A stretch of DNA of 64,000 nt from Exiguobacterium aurantiacum (GCF_001766415.1 NZ_MKXO01000004.1:1-64000); one strand, 5' to 3'. Positions 7,810 through 18,746 are shown, counted from the stretch's first letter. Translations and numbers: made by a program. The notes: generated by a model not told the origin, from the sequence alone.

Positions 7810-8990
7810 TGTTTCACACAATCGAACAAGCAATCGAAGATTTGAAGATGGGGCGTCCGATCATCGTCGTCGATGACGAGGACCGGGAGAACGAAGGTGA
7901 TTTCGTCGTCCTCGCCGATAAGATGACGGCCGAGACGATGAACTTCCTCATCACGGAAGGGAAAGGGCTCGTCTGTGCCGCCCTGGCGGAAGAAGTCGCC
8001 GTCCGGCTCGACTTGTCGCCGATGGTCGACAACAGCACCGATCCGCACGGGACGGCGTTCACCGTCAGTGTCGATCATGTCGACTCGACGACGGGCATCT
8101 CAGCGAGCGAACGGGCCCACACGGTCCGCGAGCTGGCCAATGCGAACGCGCGTCCGGCCGATTTTCAACGGCCGGGACACATCTTCCCGCTCATCGCGAA
8201 AAAAGGCGGCGTCTCGGTGCGGCGCGGCCACACCGAAGCGTCGGTCGATTTGGCCCGACTGTCAGGGAGTGAGCCGGTCGCCGTCATTTGCGAAATCATC
8301 CGTGAAGACGGCGAGATGGCTCGAGTACCGGACCTTGTCCACGTCGCGGAACGGCACGATTTGAAATTCATCACGATCGAGGAGCTCGTCCGCTATATGG
8401 AGACGGATCTCGTCGAACGAGAGGCGGACGTCAATCTCCCCTCGGCAAAAGGGACGTTTCGCCTGATCGGTTATCGAAACGTCCTTGACCGCGAAGAGCA
8501 CGTCGCGCTCATCAAAGGCGAACTTGAACATGCACCGCTCGTCCGCATCCATTCGGAATGTCTGACCGGTGACGTGTTCGGCTCTTACCGTTGCGACTGC
8601 GGTCCGCAACTTGATGCGTCACTCGCTAAAATTGAAGAAGAGGGCGGCGTCGTGCTCTACATGCGCCAAGAAGGGCGCGGCATCGGCTTACTGAATAAAT
8701 TGAAGGCGTATGAACTGCAGGAGCAAGGGCTCGACACGGTCGAGGCGAACGTCGCGCTCGGGTTGCATACCGACTTGCGTGACTACCGGGTGAGCGCGGG
8801 CATGCTGCGTGACCTTGGCGTCACGAACGTGCGGCTCATGACGAACAACCCAGAGAAAGTTGATGCCTTGGAGGCGTGCGGCATCACCGTCGTCGAACGC
8901 GTCCCGATCATCGTCGGGGAGCACGCCGAGAATGAACGCTATCGCTTGACGAAACAACAAAAAATGAATCATTTTGGAGGAGAAGAATAA
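7803..8990 (+). CDS. ribBA: 3,4-dihydroxy-2-butanone-4-phosphate synthase / GTP cyclohydrolase II
   Basis: A 395-residue fusion. The N-terminal RibB domain (about 1-200) has the [12 protein letters not shown] acidic motif and [14 protein letters not shown]; the C-terminal RibA domain (about 205-390) has the zinc cysteines in [17 protein letters not shown], plus RQEGRGIGL and MTNNPEKV. It supplies both starting blocks of riboflavin synthesis, from ribulose-5-phosphate and GTP. Starts at 7803 (ATG), 7806 (GTG) and 7809 (ATG) are in frame; the last overlaps the ribE stop as TGATG. It ends with TAATG, shared with ribH. Confidence 0.97.
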   Translation: MVMFHTIEQAIEDLKMGRPIIVVDDEDRENEGDFVVLADKMTAETMNFLITEGKGLVCAALAEEVAVRLDLSPMVDNSTDPHGTAFTVSVDHVDSTTGISASERAHTVRELANANARPADFQRPGHIFPLIAKKGGVSVRRGHTEASVDLARLSGSEPVAVICEIIREDGEMARVPDLVHVAERHDLKFITIEELVRYMETDLVEREADVNLPSAKGTFRLIGYRNVLDREEHVALIKGELEHAPLVRIHSECLTGDVFGSYRCDCGPQLDASLAKIEEEGGVVLYMRQEGRGIGLLNKLKAYELQEQGLDTVEANVALGLHTDLRDYRVSAGMLRDLGVTNVRLMTNNPEKVDALEACGITVVERVPIIVGEHAENERYRLTKQQKMNHFGGEE

Positions 8991-9454
8991 TGTTGCATAC
9001 ATTTGAAGGTAACTTGGTTGGTAAAGGCTTGAAAATCGGGATCGTCGTCGGACGGTTCAACGATTTGATCACGATGCGCTTGCTCGACGGGGCGAAGGAT
9101 GCGTTGAAGCGCCACGGCATCGAGCAAGATGACGTCGAGATCGCGTTCGTCCCGGGCGCGTTCGAACTCCCACTCGTCGCCAAAAAGATGGCGATGAGCA
9201 AGAAGTATGACGCCGTCATCACGCTCGGCGCGGTCATCCGTGGGGCGACGCCGCACTTCGACTACGTCTGCAGCGAAGCGGCGAAAGGTGTCGCCCAAGC
9301 GAGCTACCAGTCGGAAGTGCCGGTCATCTTCGGCGTCTTGACGACCGAGACGATTGAACAAGCGATCGAGCGGGCCGGCACGAAAGCCGGGAACAAAGGC
9401 TGGGAAGCAGCGACAGCGGCAATCGAGATGGCGAACTTGATGCGTACATTTTAA
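8990..9454 (+). CDS. ribH: 6,7-dimethyl-8-ribityllumazine synthase (RibH)
   Basis: A 154-residue enzyme, the normal length, that joins the RibA/RibD pyrimidine and the RibB butanone phosphate to form lumazine. Family motifs are [41 protein letters not shown] and [27 protein letters not shown]. The start overlaps the ribBA stop by one base, and GGAGGAG lies before it. It is the last gene of the operon and is followed by a strong terminator. Confidence 0.97.
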   Translation: MLHTFEGNLVGKGLKIGIVVGRFNDLITMRLLDGAKDALKRHGIEQDDVEIAFVPGAFELPLVAKKMAMSKKYDAVITLGAVIRGATPHFDYVCSEAAKGVAQASYQSEVPVIFGVLTTETIEQAIERAGTKAGNKGWEAATAAIEMANLMRTF

Positions 9455-9468
9455 GTAAGGCTATAACG

Positions 9469-9498
9469 GAGGAGAGCGACGTCGCTCTCCTCTTTTTT
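9469..9498 (+). terminator. Terminator of the riboflavin operon
   Basis: GAGGAGAGCGAC and GTCGCTCTCCTC form a perfect 12-base inverted repeat followed by six T residues. Confidence 0.92.
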
Positions 9499-9582
9499 GA
9501 TCGTTCAAATCGGGATTAGCGACGCGGGGACGACGGGAAAAGAATAGGGCGCGCATACAAAGCTTAAGGGGAGGCGATGGCG

Positions 9583-10398
9583 ATGTGGGACGGGGTGGCT
9601 CAACTGAACCCGGCCATGCAAGCCTTGCTCGGGACGTTGTTCACATGGGGCATGACGGCGCTCGGGGCGGCTGTCGTGTTCACGACGAAATCGATCAATC
9701 AACGGCTGATGGACAGGATGCTCGGATTTGCTGGCGGGGTGATGATTGCCGCCAGTTTTTGGTCGTTGCTCGCGCCGGCGATCGAGATGGCAGGACAGGA
9801 CGCTTGGCCGGCCTGGTTCCCGGCCACGGTCGGCTTTTTATTGGGCGGATTCTTTTTATGGGGCATCGATCAACTGATTCCGCACTTGCACCCGACTTCC
9901 CCGCTCAGTGAGGCGGAAGGGATCGGCCCGTTCAAACGAAAGCGCAGCACGTTGCTCGTCTTAGCGATCACGTTGCACAACATACCGGAAGGGCTAGCGA
10001 TCGGTGTCGCGTTCGGGGCGGTCGCGGCTGACTTTCCATCGGCCTCGTTGACGGGTGCCATCGCCCTCGCGATCGGGATCGGGATTCAAAACTTTCCAGA
10101 AGGCGTGGCGGTGGCGCTGCCGTTAAGGCGGGACGGGATGTCACGACGAAAGAGTTTTTTCTACGGACAGCTGTCGGCCGTCGTCGAGCCGGTCGCCGCC
10201 TTATTCGGCGTTTGGGCGGTGTTTGTCATGGAGCCGCTACTGCCGTTCGCATTGAGCTTTGCCGCAGGGGCCATGATTTTTGTCGTCGTCGAAGAAGTCA
10301 TCCCGGGGTCGCAAGAGAATGGCCATAAGGACTTGGCATCGATCGCCTTGATGCTTGGATTTACCGTCATGATGATTTTAGACGTGGCGTTAGGGTGA
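9583..10398 (+). CDS. ZIP family metal transporter
   Basis: A 271-residue membrane protein with about eight hydrophobic segments. The metal-binding helices are recognisable: LHNIPEGLAIGVAFG and the paired QNFPEGVAVALP, which are the HNxPEG and QNxPEG motifs of ZIP helices 4 and 5. It probably imports zinc or another divalent metal. A histidine-containing loop (LIPHLHP) precedes helix 4. I prefer the ATG at 9583, eight bases after GGGGAGG; the ATG at 9577 is too close to that site. Single gene with no metal regulator nearby. Confidence 0.92.
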   Translation: MWDGVAQLNPAMQALLGTLFTWGMTALGAAVVFTTKSINQRLMDRMLGFAGGVMIAASFWSLLAPAIEMAGQDAWPAWFPATVGFLLGGFFLWGIDQLIPHLHPTSPLSEAEGIGPFKRKRSTLLVLAITLHNIPEGLAIGVAFGAVAADFPSASLTGAIALAIGIGIQNFPEGVAVALPLRRDGMSRRKSFFYGQLSAVVEPVAALFGVWAVFVMEPLLPFALSFAAGAMIFVVVEEVIPGSQENGHKDLASIALMLGFTVMMILDVALG

Positions 10399-10407
10399 GG
10401 CCGACAC

Positions 10408-10442
10408 AGAAAAAAGGCACGACGGGCTGTCCCGTCGTGCCT
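10408..10442 (-). terminator. Terminator of rocA
   Basis: GGCACGACGGG and CCCGTCGTGCC form an 11-bp stem. On the minus strand it is followed by a run of T (six A on the plus strand), right after the rocA stop. Confidence 0.85.
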
Positions 10443-10449
10443 TCCTGGA

Positions 10450-11994
10450 TTAAAACGTCTCTGACGTCGTTTTCGCTTGCATGTGGAGCTGGATGTAATC
10501 CGGTCCGCCTGCTTTTGAATCGGTCCCTGACATGTTGAAGCCGCCGAACGGCTGATAGCCGACGATCGCGCCTGTGCAACCACGGTTGAAGTACAAGTTG
10601 CCGACGTGGAAATTTTGGCGTGCGTATTCTTGGTTCGAGCGGTCACGCGTCAGCACCGCACCCGTCAAGCCGTACTCGGTGTTGTTGGCGATGTCGATCG
10701 CTTCTTTGAAGTCTTTCGCTTTCGTGAAGGCGACGATCGGGCCGAAGATCTCTTCTTGCATGAGACGTGCTTTCGGTGCGACGTCGGCGACGACCGTCGG
10801 CTCGACGAAGTAGCCGGTCGAGTCGTCCGCTTTACCGCCCGTGACGATGCGTCCTTCTTCTTTCGCGACGTCGAAGTACGACGTGACCTTCTTGAACGCG
10901 GCCGCATCGATGACCGGTCCCATGAAGTGTTCGTTCTGCTCGGTGTTTCCGACTGACAGTTCGTTCGTCAATTCGACGACGCGGTCGAGTACCGTGTCAT
11001 ACACGCTGTCGACGATGATGGCGCGTGAACAAGCTGAACATTTTTGTCCCGAGAAACCGAACGACGATTTGACGATCGACTGGGCCGCGAGTTCGAGGTC
11101 TGCTGATTCGTCGACGACGATCGTGTCTTTTCCGCCCATCTCGGCGATGACGCGTTTGAGCCAGATTTGGCCATCGTTCAACTTCGAGGCACGCTCGTTG
11201 ATGCGGAGACCCACATCGCGTGAACCAGTGAAGCTGATGAAGCGCGTCTTCGGATGGTCGACGAGGTAGTCGCCGACTTCAGCGCCCGGTCCCGGGATGA
11301 AGTTGAGGACGCCTTTCGGGAGACCCGCTTCTTCCATGACCTCGACGAATTTCGCCGCGACGATCGGTGTCGTCGAAGCTGGCTTCAGGAGAATCGTGTT
11401 ACCGGCGACGATGGCCGCGACGGCCGTCCCTGCCATGATCGCGAACGGGAAGTTCCATGGGCTGATGACGATCCCGACCCCGAGTGGGATGTAGTCATAG
11501 CGGTTGTACTCGCCCGGACGGCTCTCGACTTTCTTACCCGGTTTGAGTTCGAGCATTTGACGCGCGTAGTATTCCATGAAGTCGATCGCTTCCGCCGTGT
11601 CCGCGTCCGCTTCGTTCCAAGGCTTGCCCGCTTCTTTGACGAGGTAGGCCGAGAACTCGTGCTTCCGTTTACGGACGATGTTCGCCGCTTTGAACAAGAC
11701 GTCGGCACGGACTGACGGGTCGACGTGACGCCACGTGTCGAACGCTTTGAGCGCTTCTTGCATCGCACGTTCCGCGAGTTCTTGGTTCGCTTTCGAGACG
11801 TGTCCGATGACTTCGTCTTTATTGGCCGGGTTGTAAGACGTGATCTTACCTTCCGTCGTCACTTTTTCCCCACCGATCACGAGCGGATAGTCCTGACCAA
11901 GCTCCCCGTTCACTTTCTCGATCGCCGCTTGAATCAAGGCAGCGTTCTCTTTGTTTGTAAAGTCTGTGAATGGTTCATGTTTGTATGGAATCAT
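10450..11994 (-). CDS. rocA: L-glutamate gamma-semialdehyde (1-pyrroline-5-carboxylate) dehydrogenase
   Basis: A 514-residue NAD-dependent aldehyde dehydrogenase. It begins [12 protein letters not shown], as do RocA/PutC proteins of Bacillus. It has the catalytic [13 protein letters not shown] cysteine loop, the general-base glutamate in [13 protein letters not shown], and the C-terminal [18 protein letters not shown]. It oxidises glutamate semialdehyde to glutamate, the last step of proline and arginine breakdown. The gene is alone, with AAGGGGGAACG before the ATG and a cre-like site in its leader, so catabolite repression is likely. No putB or rocG partner is in the window. Confidence 0.95.
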   Translation of the reverse strand: MIPYKHEPFTDFTNKENAALIQAAIEKVNGELGQDYPLVIGGEKVTTEGKITSYNPANKDEVIGHVSKANQELAERAMQEALKAFDTWRHVDPSVRADVLFKAANIVRKRKHEFSAYLVKEAGKPWNEADADTAEAIDFMEYYARQMLELKPGKKVESRPGEYNRYDYIPLGVGIVISPWNFPFAIMAGTAVAAIVAGNTILLKPASTTPIVAAKFVEVMEEAGLPKGVLNFIPGPGAEVGDYLVDHPKTRFISFTGSRDVGLRINERASKLNDGQIWLKRVIAEMGGKDTIVVDESADLELAAQSIVKSSFGFSGQKCSACSRAIIVDSVYDTVLDRVVELTNELSVGNTEQNEHFMGPVIDAAAFKKVTSYFDVAKEEGRIVTGGKADDSTGYFVEPTVVADVAPKARLMQEEIFGPIVAFTKAKDFKEAIDIANNTEYGLTGAVLTRDRSNQEYARQNFHVGNLYFNRGCTGAIVGYQPFGGFNMSGTDSKAGGPDYIQLHMQAKTTSETF

Positions 11995-12022
11995 TCTCGT
12001 TCCCCCTTAAAGTGATTATGCA

Positions 12023-12047
12023 GTTAAGCGCTTACGTCTGTATTGTA
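12023..12047 (-). promoter_or_regulatory. rocA -10 and candidate cre (CcpA) site
   Basis: On the minus strand a TACAAT (-10, 12047-12042) is followed at once by CGTAAGCGCTTAAC (12036-12023), whose core GTAAGCGCTTA is close to the cre consensus. Lying at the transcription start, a bound CcpA would block initiation. No convincing -35 was found. Confidence 0.5.
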
Positions 12048-12164
12048 TCGGAATTCTTCATGAAATCCTAGTGAAACAATTTTCCGGAAAAGCGTGTCGT
12101 TTCCGCTCTAAATTCAGTCGTGGTAGGATGGTGAAAAGAGATTGATCGAGGAAGGAATGATTGG

Positions 12165-12968
12165 ATGAGAAAATGGATGTTGCCGCTGGCGCTCACACTC
12201 ATGCTCGGCGCTTGCGGGAATGAAGAGGCAGCACCGGTCGAAGAGACGAAACGACCGCTCCCGGACGCGGTCGAGACGGTGTATGAATCGTATCAACAAG
12301 CGCTCCGTGACGGGGACGCCGAGGCGCTCGCGGACATCGACTACGCTGCTGCCCGGACCGACATCCCGGCGACAGGTGCCGTGACGCGTGACTTGACGCC
12401 AGGTGACATCGTCGAGAGTTGGGTGAACGAGGATGAGGACGTCGCCTATATCGTCCATGAGATGGAGGATGGTGACGGGAACGAACTGCCGAACCGGCTC
12501 GCCAAAGTCGCGATCAAGGAAGGCGACGATTGGTCGCTCGTCGTCACACCGGCCTTAGTCCCGGCTGACGTGATCGGTGAGGTCGGGGAGTTGTTGACGG
12601 GGATCGAAGCGAGCGAGTACGGGGTGAACGCTGAAGCGAACGCCCGTCTCGCCGACGTGCCGGAAGATGAGGCCGGACCGATTTACGACCGGGTCAACGC
12701 CCAGACGGACTACGTCGCGCTCGAGGCGGACAATAACGTCTTCCTGCTCATGTCAGAGACGCTCACCGTCCCGGAAAACCAAGCGATCATGACCGATTAC
12801 TTTAAAGCGTACCAAACGTGGTATATCGATAATGAGGCCGCGCTTCGCGACGCGGCCGCGACGGAAGACCCGGTCGACTATCTCGAAGTGCTCGACCCAC
12901 TCAAACAAAAACTAGAACAAGCGATCGACGGATATGACGAACAGCTCGTCGACCCGTCGTTCGGATAA
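12165..12968 (+). CDS. Predicted lipoprotein of unknown function
   Basis: A 267-residue acidic protein. The first 20 residues are a lipoprotein signal (positive MRKWM, hydrophobic run, lipobox LGAC at 17-20), so it should be lipid-anchored on the outer face of the membrane. The rest is rich in Asp/Glu/Ala, with a region like a transport or stress-protein NTF2-like fold (ETVYESYQQALRDGDAEALADIDYA); I cannot assign a family. GAGGAAGG lies before the start. It is 12 bases upstream of the peroxiredoxin gene and probably co-transcribed, which hints at a redox or envelope role, but this is weak. Confidence 0.7.
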   Translation: MRKWMLPLALTLMLGACGNEEAAPVEETKRPLPDAVETVYESYQQALRDGDAEALADIDYAAARTDIPATGAVTRDLTPGDIVESWVNEDEDVAYIVHEMEDGDGNELPNRLAKVAIKEGDDWSLVVTPALVPADVIGEVGELLTGIEASEYGVNAEANARLADVPEDEAGPIYDRVNAQTDYVALEADNNVFLLMSETLTVPENQAIMTDYFKAYQTWYIDNEAALRDAAATEDPVDYLEVLDPLKQKLEQAIDGYDEQLVDPSFG

Positions 12969-12980
12969 GGAGGAAATCAG

Positions 12981-13418
12981 ATGCTAGCACCAACATTTAC
13001 ACTACCGAACCAAAATGGGGACATGGTCGCACTCGAAGATTATCGTGGCCAGAAAGTCGTCCTCTATTTCTACCCGAGAGACGCGACGCCGGGCTGTACG
13101 ACCGAGGCGTGCGATTTCCGTGACGCCGCACCGAAGATGAGCGGGGCCGTCGTCATCGGCATCTCGGCCGACAGCCAGAAGAAGCATCAAAACTTTATCG
13201 AGAAGAACGATTTGCCGTTCGACTTGCTCGTCGACGACACGCATGAAGTGTCAGAACTATACGGCGTCTGGCAGTTGAAGAAGAATTATGGCAAGGAATA
13301 TTACGGCATCGTCCGCTCGACGTTCCTCATCAACGAGGACGGCTATATCGAAGAGGAGTGGCGCGGCGTCAAAGTGAACGGTCACGTCGACGAGGTCGTC
13401 GCGGCGCTCGCCAAATAA
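12981..13418 (+). CDS. bcp: Thioredoxin-dependent peroxiredoxin (Bcp/PrxQ)
   Basis: A 145-residue PrxQ-type peroxidase that reduces hydrogen peroxide and lipid peroxides with thioredoxin. The active site is PRDATPGCTTEACDF: the peroxidatic cysteine and the resolving cysteine five residues later, as in atypical 2-Cys PrxQ. The catalytic Thr and the later Arg (IVRSTFLI) are present. Cytoplasmic. AAGGAGG is placed well before the ATG, and a lipoprotein gene lies just upstream. A terminator follows. Confidence 0.95.
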   Translation: MLAPTFTLPNQNGDMVALEDYRGQKVVLYFYPRDATPGCTTEACDFRDAAPKMSGAVVIGISADSQKKHQNFIEKNDLPFDLLVDDTHEVSELYGVWQLKKNYGKEYYGIVRSTFLINEDGYIEEEWRGVKVNGHVDEVVAALAK

Positions 13419-13427
13419 GTTGGACCC

Positions 13428-13461
13428 AACCGATTTCCCAATAGGGGAGGTCGGTTTTTTT
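13428..13461 (+). terminator. Terminator after bcp
   Basis: ACCGATTTCCC and GGGGAGGTCGGT make an imperfect stem around AATA, followed by seven T residues. Confidence 0.75.
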
Positions 13462-13658
13462 GATGAAGTGAATCGTTACATTTTTATTTCAAATACTAAA
13501 GTCGGAAACAGGATAAAACCGAGCGTTGAACAGATATATTACAAAAACATTACGCAGAATCGGTATGATTTCACCCCGCGTCAACTTGACGAAGTTGTGA
13601 ATGTTCTGAAAAATATAAACCAGCAGTCAAGCGAATACATACATAGGGGGAACATCAC

Positions 13659-15035
13659 GTGAAGCAGTTTGAAAGTTGGGTGACGAGTCTATCGAACCTC
13701 GTCTGGGGACCACACTTGCTCATATTATTGATCGGGACGGGCATCTTCTTGACGTTCCGGCTCGGATTCATCCAAGTGACACGGCTCGGGTTCGGCTTGA
13801 AAGAAGCGTTCATCCCGAAGCAAAAGACAGGCGTGGAAGCCGAAAAACGAAAACGGCAACGTGGGGACATCTCGCACTTCCAAGCGCTCATGACGGCGCT
13901 CGCGGCGACGGTCGGTACCGGCAACATGGTCGGGGTCGCGACCGCGATCGTCCTCGGAGGACCGGGTGCGATCGTCTGGATGTGGCTGAGTGGCTTCATC
14001 GGCATGGCGACAAAATACGCCGAGGCGATCCTTGCCGTCAAGTATCGTACCGTCGATGAACGGGGCGAGGTTGCCGGCGGCCCGATGTACTATTTAGAAC
14101 ACGGGCTTAAAAAACGTTGGCTCGGCATGACGTTCGCCTTGTTCGCCTCGATCGCCGCGTTCGGTATCGGCAATGGCGTCCAGACGAACTCGATCAGTTT
14201 AGCGCTGAACACGTCGTTCGGTGTCCCGATGGTCGCGACCGGTATCATCATGATGGTCCTGACGGGGTTCGTCATCCTCGGTGGCGTCAAATCGATCGGG
14301 AAAGTCGTCGGGATTTTCGTCCCGGTCATGATTTTCGCTTACGTCGGGGCCGGGCTCGTCATTTTAGTCACGAACTTCGACTTGATCCCGTCCGCGTTCG
14401 CGACGATCTTCTCGAGTACGTTCAGTGCCGAAGCAATCGGCGGCGGAGCGCTCGGTGCCGCGATCCGTTACGGGGTCGCGCGCGGCGTGTTCTCGAACGA
14501 GGCTGGGCTAGGGTCGGCACCGATCGCGGCCGCGGCCGCGAAGACGGACTTCCCGGGACGGCAAGCGCTCGTCTCGATGACACAAGTGTTGATCGACACG
14601 CTCATCGTCTGTTCGATCACCGGGTTGACGATCGTCATGGGTGGTCAGTATACGGAAGGGCTGCAAGGCATCGAGCTGACGCAAGCGTCGTTCGCTTACT
14701 TCCTCGGCCCAATCGGTGAACTCATCGTCACGATCTCGCTCGTCTTCTTCGCCTTCTCGACCGTGATCGGCTGGTGTTATTACGGGGAACGCTCGGTCCA
14801 TTACCTGCTCGGGGAGCGGGCGATCGTCCCGTACCGGCTGGTGTACATTGTCGTCGCCGGACTCGGTGCGATGACGACGAACTTGAACTTGATTTGGGCC
14901 GTCTCCGACGTCTTCAACGGTCTGATGGCGATTCCGAACTTGATCGGGCTGTTGTTCTTGTCGGGTGTCGTCGTCGCCGAGACGAAGCGGTTCGAACTTG
15001 AGATACGGAAAGAGCGGCAACAGTCGGCCGCATGA
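13659..15035 (+). CDS. AGCS family alanine/sodium symporter (AlsT type)
   Basis: A 458-residue membrane transporter with about 10-11 helices. The family signature GTGNMVGVATAIVLGGPGAI plus GMATKYAEAILAVKYR is intact, and GGPMYYLEHGLKKRW follows. It imports alanine, glycine or glutamine with Na+ or H+. The start is GTG, set by AGGGGGAACATCAC. It is a single gene; the 200 bases before it are AT-rich and hold no other convincing gene. A bidirectional terminator separates it from the convergent chemoreceptor gene. Confidence 0.94.
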   Translation: MKQFESWVTSLSNLVWGPHLLILLIGTGIFLTFRLGFIQVTRLGFGLKEAFIPKQKTGVEAEKRKRQRGDISHFQALMTALAATVGTGNMVGVATAIVLGGPGAIVWMWLSGFIGMATKYAEAILAVKYRTVDERGEVAGGPMYYLEHGLKKRWLGMTFALFASIAAFGIGNGVQTNSISLALNTSFGVPMVATGIIMMVLTGFVILGGVKSIGKVVGIFVPVMIFAYVGAGLVILVTNFDLIPSAFATIFSSTFSAEAIGGGALGAAIRYGVARGVFSNEAGLGSAPIAAAAAKTDFPGRQALVSMTQVLIDTLIVCSITGLTIVMGGQYTEGLQGIELTQASFAYFLGPIGELIVTISLVFFAFSTVIGWCYYGERSVHYLLGERAIVPYRLVYIVVAGLGAMTTNLNLIWAVSDVFNGLMAIPNLIGLLFLSGVVVAETKRFELEIRKERQQSAA

Positions 15036-15036
15036 C

Positions 15037-15072
15037 AAAGGACGCATTCCCGAGGGAGTGCGTCCTTTTATT
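15037..15072. terminator. Bidirectional terminator between the symporter and chemoreceptor genes
   Basis: AAAGGACGCATTCCC and GGGAGTGCGTCCTTTT form a stem, with A and T runs on both sides. Confidence 0.8.
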
Positions 15073-16775
15073 TACACTTTAAATTGGCCGATCAACTCGC
15101 TCAACTCGTCCATCTTCCGTTGCGACGCTTCGGTGACACGGTTCAACTCACTGAACCGGTCGACCGACAGCGTCACTTTCTCGGCGATGTCTTGCGTCCC
15201 GAGCGCCCCGTTATTGACCGTCACGGCGACGTCTTGAATGACACCGATCATCCCGGACGTCAATTGTTCGAGTTCTGTGGCCGCTTCGGCGAATTCAGAG
15301 GCGGTCGCCTCAAAACGCCCGGCGTCTTCGCTGTAGCGTTCGGCGGCTTCTTCGAGCTGGTCGTAATCTTTCAATACGTTCGTATCGAGGAAACCGAGCA
15401 TCTCGCTAGACGTCTCGTTCAAATGGTCGACCGAATGGAGCACGGTCGTCGAGATCGCTTGGATCCGTTCGACGGTCGTCCGGCTCGTCTCGGCCAGTTT
15501 ACGGATCTCGTCGGCGACGACGGCGAACCCGCGTCCCGCCTCACCGGCCCGTGCCGCTTCGATCGAGGCGTTGAGCGATAACAGGTTCGTCTGCGCCGCG
15601 ATGTCTAAAATATCGTTCGTGAGCGTCGCAATCTCGCGAACGGCTTTGGCGTCATGTATGGCCCGTTCGAGATTGTGTCGTGTCGAGGACAAGACGTCGA
15701 TCGCTGACGCCTTCGCTTCGACGGCGTGGGTACGGAGTGCCATGGCCCGGGCGTCGACTTGCTCCGCCTCGACTTTTCGTTCAGCCGCCATCGTCACGAT
15801 GTTGTGAAGCGTTCGTTCCATATCCGACGCGGAGGCGTTCATTTCCTGGGCACTCGCCGCGGTCTGTTGCATGCCGGCCGTCAAGTCCTCGGTCGTTGCG
15901 GCGGTCGTCGTCATATACGTATTAAGCGCTTTCAATTCGTCGTACATGCGAGTGGATTGCTCGGTCACCCCGCGTGAGACGCCGTTCACTTGCAAAATGA
16001 GCTGGCGCAGGTTGGCGATGAATTGGTTGAAGTCGCGCGCGAGCCCAGAGAACTCATCACGTCGCTTCACCGGGATCGACGTCGTCAAATCGCCTTGGCT
16101 CGTGGCGAGTTCGCGCATTTTCACTTTGAACTCGTTCAATGGTTCGAAAATCGAGCGGAAGATGAACACCATCATGAGTACGGTGAAGACGATGGCGGCG
16201 ATCATGATGACGATGAGCGTGAGTTGGACTTGTGCAAACAACGCTTCACCAGCCTCGGTGTCAGCACGAATCCCATCACGGTTCAAGTTGATGAGGAGAC
16301 CGAGCGTATTCGATAACGCGTCGACGCTCGGCGTGGCCGTGTCTCGGATGTAGGCGTCGGCCGCGGCTTGTCCTTCTTCATTCGAGATGCGAATCAATTC
16401 CTCAATGTTTGACTGGAACGTCATCCATTGTGCCGTCGCTTGATCGAACAGTTCACGGTCGGTCTTGTTGATGATCGTCGACTCATAGCCGGTCATCTGT
16501 TGTTTTAAAATCGTGATACCCGTCTCAATGCTGATTTCGACATTTTGCTTTGTCACCTCGTCCTCGACTAGAGCGTGGCGCATCATATGCTGGCGAATCT
16601 CGAGCAACTGCTTGTCGATTTGATGAATTTGGTCCATACCGGGCACCCAAGAGACGTTCATGTCTTGTTGGGCTGCCTTCGAGGCATTCAACGCATAGAA
16701 TGAATAGCCGCTCACACCGAGTAATAAGACTAACAGGACGGTGAAGGCGACGATCAATTTGTTACGGATTGACAT
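15072..16775 (-). CDS. Methyl-accepting chemotaxis protein
   Basis: A 567-residue chemoreceptor with an N-terminal membrane helix (about 7-28), a periplasm-side four-helix-bundle sensor (about 30-185), a second membrane helix (about 187-208), a HAMP domain (about 210-262) and the long signalling coiled coil. The signalling tip is present: [39 protein letters not shown]. It controls the CheA kinase by binding CheW; the ligand is unknown. It has no CheR-tethering pentapeptide at its end. Single gene; GAGGAGGATCAC precedes the ATG. Confidence 0.94.
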   Translation of the reverse strand: MSIRNKLIVAFTVLLVLLLGVSGYSFYALNASKAAQQDMNVSWVPGMDQIHQIDKQLLEIRQHMMRHALVEDEVTKQNVEISIETGITILKQQMTGYESTIINKTDRELFDQATAQWMTFQSNIEELIRISNEEGQAAADAYIRDTATPSVDALSNTLGLLINLNRDGIRADTEAGEALFAQVQLTLIVIMIAAIVFTVLMMVFIFRSIFEPLNEFKVKMRELATSQGDLTTSIPVKRRDEFSGLARDFNQFIANLRQLILQVNGVSRGVTEQSTRMYDELKALNTYMTTTAATTEDLTAGMQQTAASAQEMNASASDMERTLHNIVTMAAERKVEAEQVDARAMALRTHAVEAKASAIDVLSSTRHNLERAIHDAKAVREIATLTNDILDIAAQTNLLSLNASIEAARAGEAGRGFAVVADEIRKLAETSRTTVERIQAISTTVLHSVDHLNETSSEMLGFLDTNVLKDYDQLEEAAERYSEDAGRFEATASEFAEAATELEQLTSGMIGVIQDVAVTVNNGALGTQDIAEKVTLSVDRFSELNRVTEASQRKMDELSELIGQFKV

Positions 16776-16990
16776 AGTGATCCTCCTCGGGAAATGTTTG
16801 CTACTCTCTTAGCATAATGAGATTTGTCGGTGTACCGTATAGCTGTTTTTTGAAACGAGTCAATATTCTAGCGCGATTCCCTAACTTTCAAAAAATGATC
16901 ATCTTTGACCGGATTGGATTTTCTTTTTTGTCTTATGGAAAAGTGGTATGATAATGAACGATGTATTGAAAACTGTTGGAGGTGGAACCT

Positions 16991-17281
16991 TTGGCTCGAA
17001 TCACTGAAGCTGAAGTTCGGCACGTCGCCGGACTCGCCCGACTTGCGATCACGGAAGATGAAGTGACGCACTTCACGGAGCAATTGACAAAAATCCTCGA
17101 GTTCGCCGAGCAACTCGATGAACTCGATACAACGGGCGTCATCCCGACGACCCATGCCCTAGATTTGAAAAACGTAATGCGCAAAGACGAGGTCCGCCCG
17201 TCACTTCCTCGCGAGGAAGTCGAACGGATGGCGCCTGATTGGGAGAACGGCCAAGTCCGCGTCCCAGCCGTCTTTGAGTAA
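16991..17281 (+). CDS. gatC: Asp-tRNA(Asn)/Glu-tRNA(Gln) amidotransferase subunit C
   Basis: A 96-residue GatC. It starts [20 protein letters not shown], the family's normal N terminus, from a TTG at 16991 set by GGAGGTGGAACC; an in-frame TTG at 16976 overlaps that site and is less likely. GatC stabilises GatA and helps fold the complex that converts Glu-tRNA(Gln) to Gln-tRNA(Gln) and Asp-tRNA(Asn) to Asn-tRNA(Asn). It is the first gene of gatCAB, 11 bases before gatA. TATGAT (16947-16952) upstream is a possible -10. Confidence 0.95.
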   Translation: MARITEAEVRHVAGLARLAITEDEVTHFTEQLTKILEFAEQLDELDTTGVIPTTHALDLKNVMRKDEVRPSLPREEVERMAPDWENGQVRVPAVFE

Positions 17282-17292
17282 GGAGGCCCTTC

Positions 17293-18735
17293 ATGACACT
17301 ATTCGATCACGGTGTAGCCAAGCTACATACCTTATTAAAAGAAGGTGAGGTCACGGTAACGGACCTCGTCAAAGAATCATTTGACCGCATCGAAGCGACC
17401 GATGACAAAATCGGTGCTTTTCTCACGTTGAACGAGGACGCGTTCGAGCAAGCGAAACGGATGGACGACCTCGCCAAGACAGCGGACAACCCGCTCTTCG
17501 GGTTGCCGATCGGCGTCAAAGACAACATCGTCACGAAAGGGACACGCACGACGTGTGCCTCGAAGTTCCTTGAGAACTTCGTCCCGGCCCATGACGCGAC
17601 AGTCGTCGAGCGTCTTCACGACGCCGGTGCCGTCACGATCGGGAAGTTGAACATGGACGAGTTCGCGATGGGTTCATCAAACGAGAACTCAGCGTTCAAA
17701 GTCGTCCGTAACCCGTGGGACACAACGCGCGTACCAGGCGGCTCGTCAGGCGGTTCGGCCGCGACGGTCGCAGCCGGACAAGTGCTGTTCAGCCTCGGTT
17801 CGGATACGGGTGGCTCGATTCGCCAACCGGCGGCTTACTGTGGCGTCGTCGGCATGAAACCGACGTACGGTCTCGTGTCACGTTACGGTCTCGTCGCGTT
17901 CGCCTCGTCACTCGACCAGATCGGTCCGCTGACGCGCTCGGTCGAAGACAACGCCTATTTGTTGAACGTCATCTCAGGTCATTGCGACATGGACTCGACG
18001 TCGGCGACAGTCGACCTTCCGGACTATACGACGTCACTTCATGGCGACATTAAAGGCATGAAGTTCGCCCTGCCGCAAGAGTTCATGGCAGAAGGCGTAT
18101 CATCCGGTGTCCGTAAACAGATCGAACAAGCGGTCGAGACGCTCAAGTCGCTCGGTGCGACCGTTGAGACGGTATCGCTCCCGACCGTGAAATACGCGCT
18201 CCCGACGTACTACTTACTCGCTTCATCTGAGGCGTCTTCGAACCTCGCTCGCTTTGACGGCATCCGTTACGGACGTCGCGCCGAGGCCGATGCGCTCGAA
18301 GAAGTGTTCACGTATTCACGCGAGCAAGGGTTCGGCGAAGAAGTGAAACGCCGCATCATGCTTGGGACGTACGCGTTAAGCTCAGGTTATTACGATGCGT
18401 TCTACAAGAAGTCGCAACAGGTGCGTACGCTCATGAAGCAAGACTTCGCGCGCGTGTTCGAGAAATATGACGCGATCATCGGGCCGACTGCGCCGACGAC
18501 GGCGTTCAAGCTCGGCGAACAACTCGAAGATCCGCTCACAATGTACGCCAACGACATTATGACAATCCCGGTCAACTTGGCTGGCGTACCAGCCATCTCG
18601 GTGCCGGCCGGTCTCTCAGACGGCCTCCCGGTCGGTCTACAGATCATCGGGAACCACTTCAGCGAACCAACACTCTACCGCGTGGCCCATGCTTTTGAAC
18701 AAGCAAACGGCGGTTTTAAGATGCCACAGCTTTAA
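17293..18735 (+). CDS. gatA: Glutamyl-tRNA(Gln) amidotransferase subunit A
   Basis: A 480-residue amidase-signature enzyme that frees ammonia from glutamine for GatB. The Ser-cisSer-Lys triad is in place: Lys in [12 protein letters not shown], the cis-Ser in [11 protein letters not shown], and the nucleophile in [11 protein letters not shown]. Other family marks are [18 protein letters not shown] and [15 protein letters not shown]-like segments. AAGGAGG precedes the ATG. It sits between gatC and gatB with gaps of only 11 bases on each side, a single operon. Confidence 0.97.
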   Translation: MTLFDHGVAKLHTLLKEGEVTVTDLVKESFDRIEATDDKIGAFLTLNEDAFEQAKRMDDLAKTADNPLFGLPIGVKDNIVTKGTRTTCASKFLENFVPAHDATVVERLHDAGAVTIGKLNMDEFAMGSSNENSAFKVVRNPWDTTRVPGGSSGGSAATVAAGQVLFSLGSDTGGSIRQPAAYCGVVGMKPTYGLVSRYGLVAFASSLDQIGPLTRSVEDNAYLLNVISGHCDMDSTSATVDLPDYTTSLHGDIKGMKFALPQEFMAEGVSSGVRKQIEQAVETLKSLGATVETVSLPTVKYALPTYYLLASSEASSNLARFDGIRYGRRAEADALEEVFTYSREQGFGEEVKRRIMLGTYALSSGYYDAFYKKSQQVRTLMKQDFARVFEKYDAIIGPTAPTTAFKLGEQLEDPLTMYANDIMTIPVNLAGVPAISVPAGLSDGLPVGLQIIGNHFSEPTLYRVAHAFEQANGGFKMPQL

Positions 18736-18746
18736 GGAGGACAACG

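Noticed and set aside
13420-13662. An 80-codon frame between bcp and the symporter
   Set aside because: It reads through the bcp terminator and has no ribosome binding site at its start; it overlaps the GTG start of the next gene.
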